Below are positions 6,289 to 15,398 of a stretch of 38,826 nucleotides of DNA, one piece after another. Both the position numbers and the translations under genes were made by a program. This DNA comes from Mycolicibacterium chubuense (GTDB lineage Bacteria; Actinomycetota; Actinomycetes; Mycobacteriales; Mycobacteriaceae): contig NZ_JYNX01000035.1 of assembly GCF_001044255.1 (NCBI RefSeq), positions 236,641 through 275,466 on the forward strand. Direction: 5' to 3'. Positions within the stretch are counted from its first letter, which is position 1, and the number at the start of each line of letters is the position of its first letter. The notes under the pieces are model-generated. The model was not told where the DNA came from, searched no databases, and was given only the letters and a program-made list of their open reading frames with translations.

Positions 6289-7050
6289 TCAGGAGGTCTG
6301 CGCCACCGCGATCGCGAGCGCTTCGCGGGCCCCGGCGTGCAGTGCCTCACTGCTGAGCACCAGCCACGCCGCCAGCCCGTCCGGTGTGCCCGACGCGAAT
6401 CCCCGTGCCGCTGCGGTGTAGTCGCCCGAGCGTCGCATCCAGTGCATCTCCGGGACGCCGAGCCCGTGCGGGTCCAGCCCGCTGGCGATGGTGATCAGCC
6501 GTGACACCCCGCGCGCCACGACGCCGTCCGCGCTGCCGAACGGGGCGAGCGTGAGAAGTTCGCCGTGCGCCACCGCGGCCAGCACCGTCGCGGGCACTCG
6601 GGTGCCGCCGGTCACGAGGTCGGCCAACAGTTCCAGCCGCCGCCCGATGTCGGCGTCGCCGCGGGGCCGACCCAGCGCATCGTCGGCGACCAGGTCCGCG
6701 GCGGCCAGGGAGTGCAGCCGGGCGATGGCCTGCAGCGGTGCGCGCCGCCACACACCGATCAGCGCGCCCTCACCGCCCTCCAACGCCTCGGCCACCCGCA
6801 GCGCGCCGGCGAGCACGGGATCGTTCTCGGCGCCCTCCGAACCGAGGGAGCCTTCGGGCGCGAACTGCAGCGGTCCGCCGTCGAGCACCGAGGACGCGCG
6901 CGCCGCCCGCAGGGCCGCCTCGGCGGCCGTCGCCGGCCAGCCGCGCAGGTTGGTGCGGTGCCGGTGGGCCCGCCCGAGCGCCTCGCGAGCCTCCTCACCG
7001 GCCTCGGCGACACCGGGCAGAGCGGTCAAAGGGGCGAGCGGATCGGTCAC
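6289..7050 (-). CDS. Degenerate Fic-like conserved protein (Rv3662c homologue)
   Basis: This 253-residue soluble protein is conserved in mycobacteria and of unknown function. It is Ala-rich and helical with no signal or membrane segment. Around residues 165-180 it reads [19 protein letters not shown]. Aligned by eye to the Fic core HPFxxGNGRxxR, it keeps P-F, D/G-G and the distal R but lacks the catalytic His and the GNGR phosphate loop. A dead or repurposed Fic fold is therefore an inference. The GTG start has TACCGT eight bases upstream and looks leaderless; a longer frame upstream overlaps the acs promoter and is Arg-rich. It converges on the Ms1 terminator. Confidence 0.8.
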   Translation of the reverse strand: MTDPLAPLTALPGVAEAGEEAREALGRAHRHRTNLRGWPATAAEAALRAARASSVLDGGPLQFAPEGSLGSEGAENDPVLAGALRVAEALEGGEGALIGVWRRAPLQAIARLHSLAAADLVADDALGRPRGDADIGRRLELLADLVTGGTRVPATVLAAVAHGELLTLAPFGSADGVVARGVSRLITIASGLDPHGLGVPEMHWMRRSGDYTAAARGFASGTPDGLAAWLVLSSEALHAGAREALAIAVAQTS

Positions 7051-7148
7051 GCCCGCACACGGTAGTAGATGTACCGGGTACCGATGGGCGCGCCGGCCGT
7101 GACGTTCGGCGCGCGTCAACTGCCGTCCGCAGCGGCGCCTGTGAGTTG

Positions 7149-7180
7149 CCAACGTCGATGCAACGTTGGGTGACTACCCT
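7149..7180 (+). promoter_or_regulatory. acs promoter with inverted-repeat operator
   Basis: A perfect 7-bp inverted repeat CCAACGT/ACGTTGG (7149-7155 and 7163-7169) with a 7-base spacer lies just upstream of a -10 hexamer TACCCT (7175-7180). The hexamer is seven bases before the acs ATG, so the mRNA is probably leaderless. The repeat covers the -35 region, a likely regulator site for acetate metabolism. The binding protein is unknown. Confidence 0.5.
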
Positions 7181-7187
7181 CACAGAC

Positions 7188-9152
7188 ATGACCGAGACGC
7201 ACGTTGACGTTCAGGCTTCCTACCCGCCGCCGCCCGAGTTCAGCGCCCAGGCCAACGCCACCGAGGCGCTCTACGACGAGGCCGCCGAGGACCGGCTGGG
7301 CTTCTGGGCCACGCAGGCCGAACGCCTGGCCTGGGACACCCCGTTCACCGAGGTGCTGGACTGGTCGGAGGCCCCGTTCGCGAAGTGGTTCGTCGGCGGC
7401 AAGCTCAATGTCGCCTATAACTGCGTGGACCGCCACGTCGAGGCCGGCAACGGAGACCGCGTGGCCATCCACTGGGAGGGCGAGCCGGTCGGCGACGCGC
7501 GCGACATCACCTATGCCCAGCTCAAGGACGAGGTGTGCCAGGCCGCGAACACGCTGACCGAACTCGGGCTGACCAAGGGCGACCGGGTGGCCATCTACAT
7601 GCCGATGGTGCCTGAAGCGATCATCGCGATGCTCGCCTGCGCCCGGCTCGGCGCCATGCACTCGGTGGTGTTCGCCGGGTTCTCCGCGTCAGCCCTCAAG
7701 GCCCGCATCGAAGACGCCGAGGCCAAGCTGGTGATCACCACCGACGGCCAGTTCCGCCGCGGCAAGGCAGCCCCACTGAAGGCCGGCGTCGACGAGGCGA
7801 TCGAGGCCCTCGGCGACAGCAGCCCCGTCGAGCACGTGCTGGTGGTGCAGCGCACCGGCATCGAGGTGCCGTGGACCGAGGGCCGCGACACGTGGTGGCA
7901 CGAGACCGTGCCGAACGCGTCGACCGAGCACACCCCCGAGGCCTTCGACTCGGAGCATCCACTGTTCCTGCTCTACACCTCCGGCACCACGGGCAAGCCC
8001 AAGGGCATCATGCACACCTCGGGCGGCTACCTGACGCAGGCGTCCTACACCCATCACTATGTGTTCGACATCAAGCCCGAGTCCGACGTCTACTGGTGCA
8101 CCGCCGACATCGGCTGGGTGACCGGCCACACCTACATCGTCTACGGGCCGCTCTCCAATGGCGTCACCCAGGTCGTGTACGAGGGCACCCCCGCCTCCCC
8201 CGACGAGCACCGGCACTTCCAGGTCATCGAGAAGTACGGCGTCACCGTCTACTACACGGCGCCGACGGTGGTGCGCACCTTCATGAAGTGGGGCCGCGAG
8301 CTCGCCTTCGAACACGACCTGTCCAGCCTGCGGCTGCTCGGCTCGGTCGGTGAGCCGATCAACCCCGAGGCCTGGCGCTGGTATCGCCTGGTGTTCGGCG
8401 GCGACAAGACGCCGGTCGTGGACACCTGGTGGCAGACCGAGACCGGCGGGATCATGATCTCGCCGCTGCCGGGCGTGACGCACTGCAAGCCGGGGTCGGC
8501 GATGCGCGCGCTGCCGGGCATCTCGGCCAAGATCGTCGACGACGACGGCAACGAGCTGGCGCCCGGCACCGATCACGGCGAGCAGGCCAGCGGTTACCTG
8601 GTGCTCGACCAGCCGTGGCCGGCGATGCTGCGCGGCATCTGGGGCGATCCGGAACGGTTCAAGGAGACGTACTGGTCGCGGTTCGCCCAGCAGGGCTGGT
8701 ACTTCGCCGGGGACGGCGCCCGCTACGGCAAGGACGGCGAGATCTGGGTGCTGGGCCGCATCGATGACGTCATGAACGTCTCCGGGCACCGGATCTCGAC
8801 CGCGGAGGTGGAGTCCGCCCTGGTCGGGCATTCAGGGGTGGCCGAGGCCGCCGTCGTCGGAGCGACCGACGAGCACACCGGACAGGGCATCTGCGCGTTC
8901 GTCATCCTCAAGTCGCACGCCAAGGAGATGTCGCGCGAGCAGATGGTCGACGAGTTGCGCGCCGAGGTGTCCCGCGAGATCTCCCCGATCGCCAAGCCCC
9001 GCGAGATCCATGTGGTGCCCGAGCTGCCGAAGACGCGCAGCGGCAAGATCATGCGACGGCTGCTGCGCGACGTCGCCGAGGGCCGCGAGCTCGGGGACAC
9101 CTCGACGCTGGTGGATCCGAGTGTGTTCGAGGCGATCCGCGCCAGCAAGTAG
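7188..9152 (+). CDS. acs: Acetyl-CoA synthetase
   Basis: This 654-residue AMP-forming acetate-CoA ligase converts acetate, ATP and CoA to acetyl-CoA via acetyl-AMP in the cytoplasm. Seen in sequence: the N-terminal Acs domain ([20 protein letters not shown]), the adenylation P-loop [11 protein letters not shown] at residues 263-273, [15 protein letters not shown], the G-R-I-D-D-V hinge, and the C-terminal T-R-S-G-K-I-M-R-R loop. Lys620 in that loop matches the lysine that mycobacterial cAMP-dependent acetyltransferase Pat modifies to switch the enzyme off (Lys617 in M. tuberculosis Rv3667). Length is normal for the family. The ATG at 7188 is fixed by the leaderless -10. In this genome acs directly follows the Rv3662c homologue; the dpp transporter genes found there in M. 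tuberculosis are absent. Confidence 0.97.
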   Translation: MTETHVDVQASYPPPPEFSAQANATEALYDEAAEDRLGFWATQAERLAWDTPFTEVLDWSEAPFAKWFVGGKLNVAYNCVDRHVEAGNGDRVAIHWEGEPVGDARDITYAQLKDEVCQAANTLTELGLTKGDRVAIYMPMVPEAIIAMLACARLGAMHSVVFAGFSASALKARIEDAEAKLVITTDGQFRRGKAAPLKAGVDEAIEALGDSSPVEHVLVVQRTGIEVPWTEGRDTWWHETVPNASTEHTPEAFDSEHPLFLLYTSGTTGKPKGIMHTSGGYLTQASYTHHYVFDIKPESDVYWCTADIGWVTGHTYIVYGPLSNGVTQVVYEGTPASPDEHRHFQVIEKYGVTVYYTAPTVVRTFMKWGRELAFEHDLSSLRLLGSVGEPINPEAWRWYRLVFGGDKTPVVDTWWQTETGGIMISPLPGVTHCKPGSAMRALPGISAKIVDDDGNELAPGTDHGEQASGYLVLDQPWPAMLRGIWGDPERFKETYWSRFAQQGWYFAGDGARYGKDGEIWVLGRIDDVMNVSGHRISTAEVESALVGHSGVAEAAVVGATDEHTGQGICAFVILKSHAKEMSREQMVDELRAEVSREISPIAKPREIHVVPELPKTRSGKIMRRLLRDVAEGRELGDTSTLVDPSVFEAIRASK

Positions 9153-9158
9153 GAACGA

Positions 9159-9836
9159 CTACGACACCGGGACGAAACCCGTCCCGGGCCTGTCCTTGGC
9201 CGCGATGTCGGCGAGCTGGGTGTTGATCGACATCGTCACCGCCGGGGTGTGCAGCGGGATGAACTTGACGACGCACGTCGGCAGATCCTCGGAGAACGCT
9301 CCGTGGATCATGCCGACGAGCTTGTTGTCGACGGTCACGGGCGCGCCGGAGTCCCCGGGCTGACCGCAGACCTGATTGACGATCGTGCCCGGCTGTTCGC
9401 CGGGACCCCACGTCACCCCGCACGAGTAGCCCGTGGTGCGGCCGAGTTTGCAGGCCACCTGACCGAACACCGGATCGGGCCCGATTCCGTCGATGCGGAA
9501 ACCGTTGACCTCGCTGACCGGCCGGACCTTCTGCGGATCGAACTTGATCACCGCGTAGTCCAGGGTGTCGTTGCCGGCCACCATCGTCCCGACGAGGCCG
9601 GCGCCCTGGTCGGCTTCGGACGCCACGACGGCGCCCGGTCCGCCGCAGTGCGCCGAGGTGAAGCCGATCAGATTGCCGCGATTGTCGTTACCGATCGCGG
9701 TGAGCGTGCACAGTGTGTCGCCGTTGACCACCAGTCCCGAACCGCCGCCCAGCGGAACCGGCGCGGCGGCGTGGGCGACCCCGCCGCCGAGCAGCATCAT
9801 CGCCGACAGCACGGCGGCGATCGCGCGAAAACTCAT
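9159..9836 (-). CDS. Secreted trypsin-like serine protease (Rv3668c homologue)
   Basis: This is a 225-residue chymotrypsin-fold protease. From the chosen ATG it opens with a signal peptide (MSFRAIAAVLSAMMLLGGGVAHA, probable cut after A-H-A). It then shows the catalytic triad context: T-S-A-H-C for His, D-Y-A-V-I-K for Asp and G-D-S-G-A-P for Ser. Cysteines flanking the His and Ser (C-T-L...A-H-C; C-K-L...Y-S-C; Q-V-C...P-T-C) suggest disulfides, as expected outside the membrane. An ATG at 9905 and a TTG at 9917 extend the frame by 23 and 27 residues. A TAGACT -10 at 9927-9922 makes the 9905 start possible too. The gene converges on acs with a six-base gap. Confidence 0.85.
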   Translation of the reverse strand: MSFRAIAAVLSAMMLLGGGVAHAAAPVPLGGGSGLVVNGDTLCTLTAIGNDNRGNLIGFTSAHCGGPGAVVASEADQGAGLVGTMVAGNDTLDYAVIKFDPQKVRPVSEVNGFRIDGIGPDPVFGQVACKLGRTTGYSCGVTWGPGEQPGTIVNQVCGQPGDSGAPVTVDNKLVGMIHGAFSEDLPTCVVKFIPLHTPAVTMSINTQLADIAAKDRPGTGFVPVS

Positions 9837-10007
9837 GCTGCGGACACCAGGCTGGTCGCTGGTCTTCAACCTGCTCACCCCAATCGACGTGGCCCGACCC
9901 GCCATGGAAGGAATCAAGGCAGTCTAACGTCACGGCGGAATCGTTTCGTTGTCCGCCACGTGGCAACATAAGCCGCGACCAGAACTCATGCGGGAAGGGA
10001 AGCTCTT

Positions 10008-10514
10008 GTGAGCGATCGCAGAAACGGCGCGCCGGCCACGGTGACATCGATACCGCTGGTGGACCCGCACGCGCCGAAGCCCGACCCGTCCATCGGTGAT
10101 CTGGTCAAGGACGCGACCGCCCAGGTGTCGACGCTGGTCCGCGCCGAGGTCGAACTGGCCAAGGCGGAGATCACCCGCGACGTCAAGAAGGGCCTCACCG
10201 GAAGCGTCTTCTTCATCCTGGCGCTGGTGGTGCTGTTCTACTCGACGTTCTTCTTCTTCTTCTTCCTCGCCGAACTGCTCGACAACTGGTTGTGGCGCTG
10301 GGCGGCCTTCCTGATCGTCTTCGGGATCATGGTGGTGGTCACCGCGGCGCTGGCCCTGCTGGGGTATCTGAAGGTGCGCCGGATCCGGGGACCGCAGAAG
10401 ACCATCGAGTCGGTGAAGGAGATCCCCGAGGCGTTCACGTCGGGGGCGGACAAGAGAGCTGTCGCGACGACCGACGGTAAGCAGGCGGCGCCCGCCGATC
10501 CCTCCGGCTGGTAA
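10008..10514 (+). CDS. Holin_X-like (phage holin superfamily III) membrane protein (Rv3669 homologue)
   Basis: This 168-residue protein has a cytosolic N-terminal amphipathic helix (SIGDLVKDATAQVSTLVRAEVELAKAE, cut here at its key run of charged residues). It is followed by two transmembrane helices, one strikingly Phe-rich (FFFFFLAEL), and a charged tail. The Ala/Glu-rich helix followed by two membrane spans is typical of the Holin_X family, common in actinobacteria and of unknown cellular role; no phage genes are nearby. The GTG start is preceded by a purine run GGGAAGGGAAG. Its stop overlaps the ephE ATG by one base (TAATG), so the two are co-translated. Confidence 0.82.
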   Translation: MSDRRNGAPATVTSIPLVDPHAPKPDPSIGDLVKDATAQVSTLVRAEVELAKAEITRDVKKGLTGSVFFILALVVLFYSTFFFFFFLAELLDNWLWRWAAFLIVFGIMVVVTAALALLGYLKVRRIRGPQKTIESVKEIPEAFTSGADKRAVATTDGKQAAPADPSGW

Positions 10515-11473
10515 TGGGCAAACCCGATCCGTCGGTGGTGCGCATCGACGGACCGTGGCGTCATCTCGATGTGCACGCCAACGGGATTCGCTTCCACGTC
10601 GTCGAAGCCGAGCGGGAGGCGCGCGCTGACGACCAGTCGCGCCCGCTGACGGACCGGCCGCTGGTCATCCTGTTGCACGGTTTCGGCTCGTTCTGGTGGT
10701 CGTGGCGCCATCAGCTGCGCGGGCTGACGGGTGCGCGCGTCGTCGCGGTGGATCTGCGCGGCTACGGCGGCAGCGACAAACCTCCGCGTGGCTACGACGG
10801 CTGGACGCTGGCCGGCGACACCGCGGGTCTGGTGCGGGCGCTGGGCCACAGCTCCGCGACGCTGGTCGGTCACGCCGACGGCGGGCTGGTGTGCTGGGCG
10901 ACGGCGGTGCTGCACCCGCGGGTGGTCAACGCGATCGCCGCGGTCAGTTCGCCGCATCCGGTCGCGCTGCGGGTGTCGGCGATGCGGCGACGCGATCAGG
11001 GGCGTGCGCTGCTGCCGTGGATGATGCGCTATCAGATACCGACCTGGCCGGAGCGCGCCCTGACCCGCCACGACGCAGCCGAACTGGAGCGTCTCGTCCG
11101 CAGCCGGTCGAGCGCGAAATGGCAGGCGACAGAAGACTTTTCGGAGACGATGGCGCACATGCGGCGGGCCATCCAGATCCCGTCCGCGGCGCATTCGGCA
11201 CTGGAGTACCAGCGGTGGGCGGTGCGTAGCCAGCTGCGCGGCGAGGGGCGGCGCTTCATGCGCTCGATGAAGCGGCCGATCTCGGTGCCGGTGCTGCACC
11301 TGCGCGGTGACGCGGACCCCTACGTACTCGCCGACCCGGTGTACCGGACCCAGCAGTACGCGCCACACGGACGCTACGTATCCGTCACCGGCGCAGGGCA
11401 TTTCGGTCACGAGGAGGCGCCGGACCCGGTGAACGAACAGCTCACCCGGTTCCTGGGCCAGGTCTACGGCTAG
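10514..11473 (+). CDS. ephE: Alpha/beta hydrolase, EphE-like epoxide hydrolase (Rv3670 homologue)
   Basis: This 319-residue alpha/beta-hydrolase has the oxyanion-hole motif H-G-F-G-S-F, a nucleophile elbow V-G-H-A-D-G-G-L with Asp122 as nucleophile (Asp rather than Ser points to epoxide hydrolase or dehalogenase chemistry), and the C-terminal catalytic His in V-T-G-A-G-H-F-G-H. The strand-6 acid region R-G-D-A-D-P is present. Mycobacterial EphE is annotated as a possible epoxide hydrolase; the substrate is not known. It is translationally coupled to the upstream holin-like gene and ends five bases from the convergent marP gene with no terminator visible. Confidence 0.87.
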   Translation: MGKPDPSVVRIDGPWRHLDVHANGIRFHVVEAEREARADDQSRPLTDRPLVILLHGFGSFWWSWRHQLRGLTGARVVAVDLRGYGGSDKPPRGYDGWTLAGDTAGLVRALGHSSATLVGHADGGLVCWATAVLHPRVVNAIAAVSSPHPVALRVSAMRRRDQGRALLPWMMRYQIPTWPERALTRHDAAELERLVRSRSSAKWQATEDFSETMAHMRRAIQIPSAAHSALEYQRWAVRSQLRGEGRRFMRSMKRPISVPVLHLRGDADPYVLADPVYRTQQYAPHGRYVSVTGAGHFGHEEAPDPVNEQLTRFLGQVYG

Positions 11474-11477
11474 CGAC

Positions 11478-12668
11478 TCAGCCGCTGATGCAGGTCCCCG
11501 TCGGCACCCGCTCGACGTTGCCGACCTTGGCCATCTGCCGCGACACTTCCTCGGCGGTGAGCACGAACCCGGTGTCGACGTCGTCGACGGCCGCGCCGAA
11601 CACCACCCCGAGCACCTTGCCGGAGCGGTTGATCATCGGGCCGCCCGAATTGCCCTGCTTCACCGTGCCCCGGATCGTGTACACCTCACGCGTCACCGTG
11701 GTGCTGCGGTAGATGTCGGGTCCGTTGAGTTCGATCACCTCACGCACCCGAGCGGGCGTCGCGGTGAAGTCACCGCCGCCGGGATAGCCCATCACGATGC
11801 CGTCGGTGCCGCTGGGCGCCGGGGCGTCGGCGAACTGCAGGGGTGCCGACGGAAGGTCGGGCACGTCGAGGATCGAGATGTCGGCGTTGGGATCGTAGGA
11901 GACCACCCCGGCGTCGTAGGTCTTGCCGTCGACCTCGACGGTGACGCTCTCCGAGCCCGCGACCACGTGCGCGTTGGACATCACCCGGTTGGGGGCGACG
12001 ACGAAACCGCTGCCCTCCAGCACCTTCTGGCAGCTCTGCGCGACACCGCGCACCTTGACCACACTCGAGCGCGTGGCGCCCACCACCGCCGACGTGGCCA
12101 GCGACGCATCGGGGGCGTCGACCGCGGCGACCGGCGTCGGCCCGAAATCCTTCAGCACGTCGTGCAACCCGGAGGTGTCCCACAGCCCGGACAACCGGCC
12201 CGGCACGCTCCGCAACCAGTTCGGCGCCACCGAGTCGACTTCGGCGATCACCTTGGAACCCTGCACGGCGGCGGCGAGATTGGGCTGCGGCGAAGAGACC
12301 AGCGCGGTGCCCAGCAGCCAGGCCGCCGTCAGCACGAGCACCAGCTGCACCGCGACGCCGACCACCGAGTCGACGACCCGCAGCGTCGGGTTGCGGATCG
12401 CCCCGCGTACGGCGCGGCCCAACACGACGCCAGCGATCTCACCGATCACCACCAGCGCGAGGATCAGGAACAGCGTGGCGAACAGTTTGGTGCGCGGCCC
12501 GTCGATGTGGCTGACCACGTGCGGGGCCAGCAGCACCCCGGCGACCGCGCCCAGCACCACCCCGACCAGGGCCAGCACGGAACCCGGCGCCCCGGACCGC
12601 CAGCCCGAGATGGCGGCGATGAGCGCTACGGCGAGTACGGCTATGTCCAGCCACTGTGACGATGTCAT
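11478..12668 (-). CDS. marP: Membrane-anchored periplasmic serine protease MarP (acid resistance)
   Basis: MarP keeps mycobacterial cytoplasmic pH neutral in acid and oxidative stress and cleaves the peptidoglycan hydrolase RipA. This 396-residue protein has four N-terminal transmembrane helices (about residues 5-125, CvpA-like), a linker, and a chymotrypsin-like domain in the periplasm. Triad residues are His234 (S-N-A-H-V-V), Asp263 (A-D-I-S-I-L) and Ser341 (Q-G-N-S-G-G-P). Cys213 and Cys393 match the pair that forms the activating disulfide in the M. tuberculosis enzyme. The ATG overlaps the NUDIX stop (ATGA). It is the last gene of the nth operon. Confidence 0.95.
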   Translation of the reverse strand: MTSSQWLDIAVLAVALIAAISGWRSGAPGSVLALVGVVLGAVAGVLLAPHVVSHIDGPRTKLFATLFLILALVVIGEIAGVVLGRAVRGAIRNPTLRVVDSVVGVAVQLVLVLTAAWLLGTALVSSPQPNLAAAVQGSKVIAEVDSVAPNWLRSVPGRLSGLWDTSGLHDVLKDFGPTPVAAVDAPDASLATSAVVGATRSSVVKVRGVAQSCQKVLEGSGFVVAPNRVMSNAHVVAGSESVTVEVDGKTYDAGVVSYDPNADISILDVPDLPSAPLQFADAPAPSGTDGIVMGYPGGGDFTATPARVREVIELNGPDIYRSTTVTREVYTIRGTVKQGNSGGPMINRSGKVLGVVFGAAVDDVDTGFVLTAEEVSRQMAKVGNVERVPTGTCISG

Positions 12669-13447
12669 CGTTGGACCTCACCGTAGCTGTCCTCGGCGTC
12701 GAGTCGCGCCATTGCATCGCCGAGTTCGTACACGGCGTCGGTGTCCCACGGCACGGCCCAGCCCGCGACGTCGAGCATCGCCGCGATCACCTGACCGGTG
12801 AAACCCCACACCACCATCTGGTTGAGCAGGAACGCGGGCCCGGCGGTGCGGCGGGTGTTCTCCTTGCGGTACACCATGATCCGGTTGGCCGGGTTGACGA
12901 AGGCGCGCACCGGCACGCGGGCGACGAGTGCGGTCTCGAACTCGTCGACGACCGCGACCGGTCCGGGATCGTTGGAGTGGGCGAGCACGGGCACGACGTG
13001 GAACCCCGACGGCGGGATGAACATCTTCTCCAGCGTCGCCAGCGGCCGCAACCGGCCGGCGTCGAGCCCCGTCTCCTCCGTCGCCTCCCGCAGCGCGGTG
13101 TGCACCGGGCTCTGGTCGCCGGGGTCGGCCGCGCCGCCGGGGAACGCCGCCTGGCCGGCGTGGTGGCGCAACGTGGACGCGCGCACGGTGACGAGCAGGT
13201 CGGCGTCGGCGGGCAGGACGCCGGGCGTGCCCTCGTCGGGTCCGGAGAACAGCACCAGCACGGCGGCGTCGCGCCGGGAGCCGGTGACGGCCGCGGTCAC
13301 GTTGGCGGCGGTGAGCGCCGCGAGCACCTCGGCGGGCACCCGGCGGCGGTAGGCGTTCTTGATCGCGTCGGGCTGGGAGACGAGCGGGGTGAGCCAGGGT
13401 GGCGCGGCGTCGGGCGTCAGTTCCCCGTCCCTGCTGTCCCAGCTCAC
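12665..13447 (-). CDS. NUDIX hydrolase, CoA-pyrophosphatase-like (Rv3672c homologue)
   Basis: This 260-residue protein carries a NUDIX box G-G-A-A-D-P-G-D...R-E-A-T-E-E-T-G-L, which fits GX5EX7REUXEEXGU except that the first Glu is replaced by Gln/Ser context. The core R-E-x-x-E-E-T-G metal site is intact. It resembles NudL/CoA diphosphatases in the F-P-G-G-A stretch before the box. It would hydrolyse a nucleoside-diphosphate-linked compound, possibly CoA or an oxidised nucleotide. The GTG start forms GTGA with the stop of the thioredoxin-like gene and its own stop overlaps the marP ATG, so it is in the middle of a coupled operon. Confidence 0.88.
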   Translation of the reverse strand: MSWDSRDGELTPDAAPPWLTPLVSQPDAIKNAYRRRVPAEVLAALTAANVTAAVTGSRRDAAVLVLFSGPDEGTPGVLPADADLLVTVRASTLRHHAGQAAFPGGAADPGDQSPVHTALREATEETGLDAGRLRPLATLEKMFIPPSGFHVVPVLAHSNDPGPVAVVDEFETALVARVPVRAFVNPANRIMVYRKENTRRTAGPAFLLNQMVVWGFTGQVIAAMLDVAGWAVPWDTDAVYELGDAMARLDAEDSYGEVQR

Positions 13448-14088
13448 CTCACTCCAATCTTCGGGTCGACCGCGGCGGCGATCTCGTCGGCGGTCGCAAA
13501 GGACCGGGGCAGGATCTCGGCAACGCTACCGTCCGCGCGCAGCACCACCGTCGCCGGCATCACGTTGGGGACCTGCAGCGCAGCGGCGATGCGGCGGCGT
13601 CCGTCCTGCAGCGTCGGCAGGTGTACCCCGAGTTCGGCGAGCCGGAGCAACGCCGCGGTCTCGTTCTCGTCCTGGTGCACGGTCAGCACGGTGACGCCGG
13701 GCCCGACGCGGCGCTGATACTCGGCCATGGCCGGCAGCTCGTCGGCGCACGGGCCGCACCAGTACGCCCACAGATTCAGCACGGTCGGCCGTCCCGCGAC
13801 GGCCTGGGCCACGTCGACGGGCGCGCCGTCGCCGGCGCACTCGACGACGATGCCGCGCAGCACCTCGGGACCGGGACCGGCGCCCGGCGGAGGGCAGGGC
13901 GCGAGGTCGGCCCGGGCCCGCGGCGGGCCGAGCGCGGCATCGGTGTCGGCGTCGCGCTTGTCGCGCGCGGACACCGTCCCCGGCGTGGCAAGCCCGGCGC
14001 CGTCGTCGCCCAACTCGGCGAACAGGGCCACCCCGACCGCGATCAGGACGACCAGCGCCACGATGCTCCAGCGTGCCGATGCGCTCAT
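13444..14088 (-). CDS. Membrane-anchored thioredoxin-like protein, TlpA/ResA type (Rv3673c homologue)
   Basis: This 214-residue protein has an N-terminal signal anchor (WSIVALVVLIAVGVALFAEL) and a periplasmic thioredoxin fold with the active-site motif W-C-G-P-C (A-Y-W-C-G-P-C-A-D-E-L-P). Two further Cys lie before it (L-A-P-C-P and V-V-E-C-A). The cis-Pro region reads P-N-V-M-P-A-T-V. It is probably a thiol-disulfide oxidoreductase for exported proteins. Its neighbour MarP needs a disulfide, so a shared operon is suggestive, but a direct link is inference. It starts six bases after the nth stop. Confidence 0.9.
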   Translation of the reverse strand: MSASARWSIVALVVLIAVGVALFAELGDDGAGLATPGTVSARDKRDADTDAALGPPRARADLAPCPPPGAGPGPEVLRGIVVECAGDGAPVDVAQAVAGRPTVLNLWAYWCGPCADELPAMAEYQRRVGPGVTVLTVHQDENETAALLRLAELGVHLPTLQDGRRRIAAALQVPNVMPATVVLRADGSVAEILPRSFATADEIAAAVDPKIGVR

Positions 14089-14094
14089 CGGCGG

Positions 14095-14847
14095 TTACAG
14101 CCCGGCGAGCGCCAGCAGGTGCTCGGTCTCGGGGCCTTTCACCAGCTGGGCCGCCACCAGCGGATCGGTGGGTCCGGCGCCGAATGACGGGCAGTCCTTG
14201 GCGAGCACGCAGACGCCGCAGGCCGGCTTGCGGGCGTGGCACACCCGGCGCCCGTGGAAGATCACCCGGTGGCTGAGCAGTGTCCACTCGCTGCGCTCGA
14301 TCAGCGCGCCGATCGCGTGTTCGACCTTGACCGGGTCCTCCTCGGCGGTCCAGCGCCAGCGGCGCACCAGCCTGCCGAAATGGGTGTCGACGGTGATGCC
14401 GGGGATGTCGAACGCGTTGCCGAGGATGACGTTGGCGGTCTTGCGGCCCACCCCCGGCAACGTCACCAGCTCGTCGAGGGTGGCCGGCACCTGCCCGTCG
14501 AATCGCTCGACGAGTTCCTGGCCCAGCCGGATCAGGGAGTTGGCCTTGTTCCGGAAGAACCCGGTGGGCCGGATGAGCTCCTCGAGCTCGGCCCGGTCCG
14601 CCCCCGCGTAGTCGGCGGCGGTGCGGTACTTGACGAACAGCGCGGGGGTGGTCAGGTTGACGCGCTTGTCGGTGCTCTGAGCGGACAGGATCGTCGCCAC
14701 CGTGAGCTCGAGCGGGTTGGTGAAGTCCAGCTCGCAGTACACATGGGGAAACGCCTGCGCCAGAGTGCGATTCATCCTGCGGGCGCGCCGCACGAGGCCC
14801 AGGTGGGTCTCTTTGTCCCATTTGCTGTTCCGCTTCGTCACGGTCAC
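14095..14847 (-). CDS. nth: Endonuclease III (base-excision repair DNA glycosylase/AP lyase)
   Basis: This 250-residue enzyme removes oxidised pyrimidines and cleaves abasic sites. It has the helix-hairpin-helix [11 protein letters not shown] with the catalytic Lys, the catalytic Asp in V-D-T-H-F-G-R, and a C-terminal [4Fe-4S] loop with spacing C-X6-C-X2-C-X5-C ([11 protein letters not shown]...D-C-P). The GTG at 14847 is chosen because a -10 hexamer TACGCT (14859-14854) ends six bases upstream, so the transcript would be leaderless. This promoter should drive the whole nth - thioredoxin-like - NUDIX - marP operon. Confidence 0.96.
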   Translation of the reverse strand: MTVTKRNSKWDKETHLGLVRRARRMNRTLAQAFPHVYCELDFTNPLELTVATILSAQSTDKRVNLTTPALFVKYRTAADYAGADRAELEELIRPTGFFRNKANSLIRLGQELVERFDGQVPATLDELVTLPGVGRKTANVILGNAFDIPGITVDTHFGRLVRRWRWTAEEDPVKVEHAIGALIERSEWTLLSHRVIFHGRRVCHARKPACGVCVLAKDCPSFGAGPTDPLVAAQLVKGPETEHLLALAGL

Positions 14848-14963
14848 CAGGCCAGCGTACTGAGCACCCCGGACACTTCGGCGACGCGCCGGTCCGCGGA
14901 TCGGTCCTTAACGAGGGCTTTTCGTGATCCCGCCGAGACCTTGGCCGTGTTTACTTCCGACTT

Positions 14964-15296
14964 GTGTCGTGGTTGCTCGTCGCGCTGATACCCGGGTTGT
15001 TGATGCTGGCGACGTTCGGTCTGGAGCGGGTGGAGGCCGGGCTGCGCCGCGAGACGATCTCGGCGGCCGAGGTCGCCCAGTTCCTGGATCAGGCCGAGGC
15101 CAGCGACGTCGACGCGCTCGTGCGCGACGGCCTCGACACGGCCATCCACGATCAGCACCGCCGCCGTGGTGAGCGAGAGGCGGCCGCCGCGACCGGCGGG
15201 CGCAGCGCGCCGGTGCCGGGTTTGCCGACGGTCCGGTCATTTCCCCAGCGCGTCAATACGGGGTTTCAGCAGACCCCGCATGCCAATCCTGTGTAG
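14964..15296 (+). CDS. Small membrane protein (Rv3675 homologue)
   Basis: This 110-residue protein has one N-terminal transmembrane helix (WLLVALIPGLLMLATFGLERVE), then a charged helical region (RRETISAAEVAQFLDQAEASDVDALVRDG) and a flexible tail ending in HANPV. No catalytic motif is visible. It is conserved in place between nth and crp in mycobacteria; function is unknown. The GTG start has no Shine-Dalgarno-like sequence, and a T-rich TTTACTT lies seven bases upstream, so a leaderless message is possible. It is followed by about 100 bases leading to crp. Confidence 0.75.
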   Translation: MSWLLVALIPGLLMLATFGLERVEAGLRRETISAAEVAQFLDQAEASDVDALVRDGLDTAIHDQHRRRGEREAAAATGGRSAPVPGLPTVRSFPQRVNTGFQQTPHANPV

Positions 15297-15398
15297 CGTG
15301 GGCTGGTCATGGAAGGCCATGCCTCTAGACTGATCTGACGATTGATCACGGGTCAGCGTGCGCATGTCTGACCACCAACATCTCCAAAGAGGGGCAAC

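Noticed and set aside
6738-7187. Upstream extension of acs
   Set aside because: Arg/Pro-rich, antisense to the Rv3662c-like gene, and excluded by the -10 hexamer seven bases before ATG 7188.
9837-9917. TTG start at 9917 for the serine protease
   Set aside because: It would place 27 mostly polar residues before the signal peptide; ATG 9836 gives a normal signal sequence, with ATG 9905 kept as an alternative.
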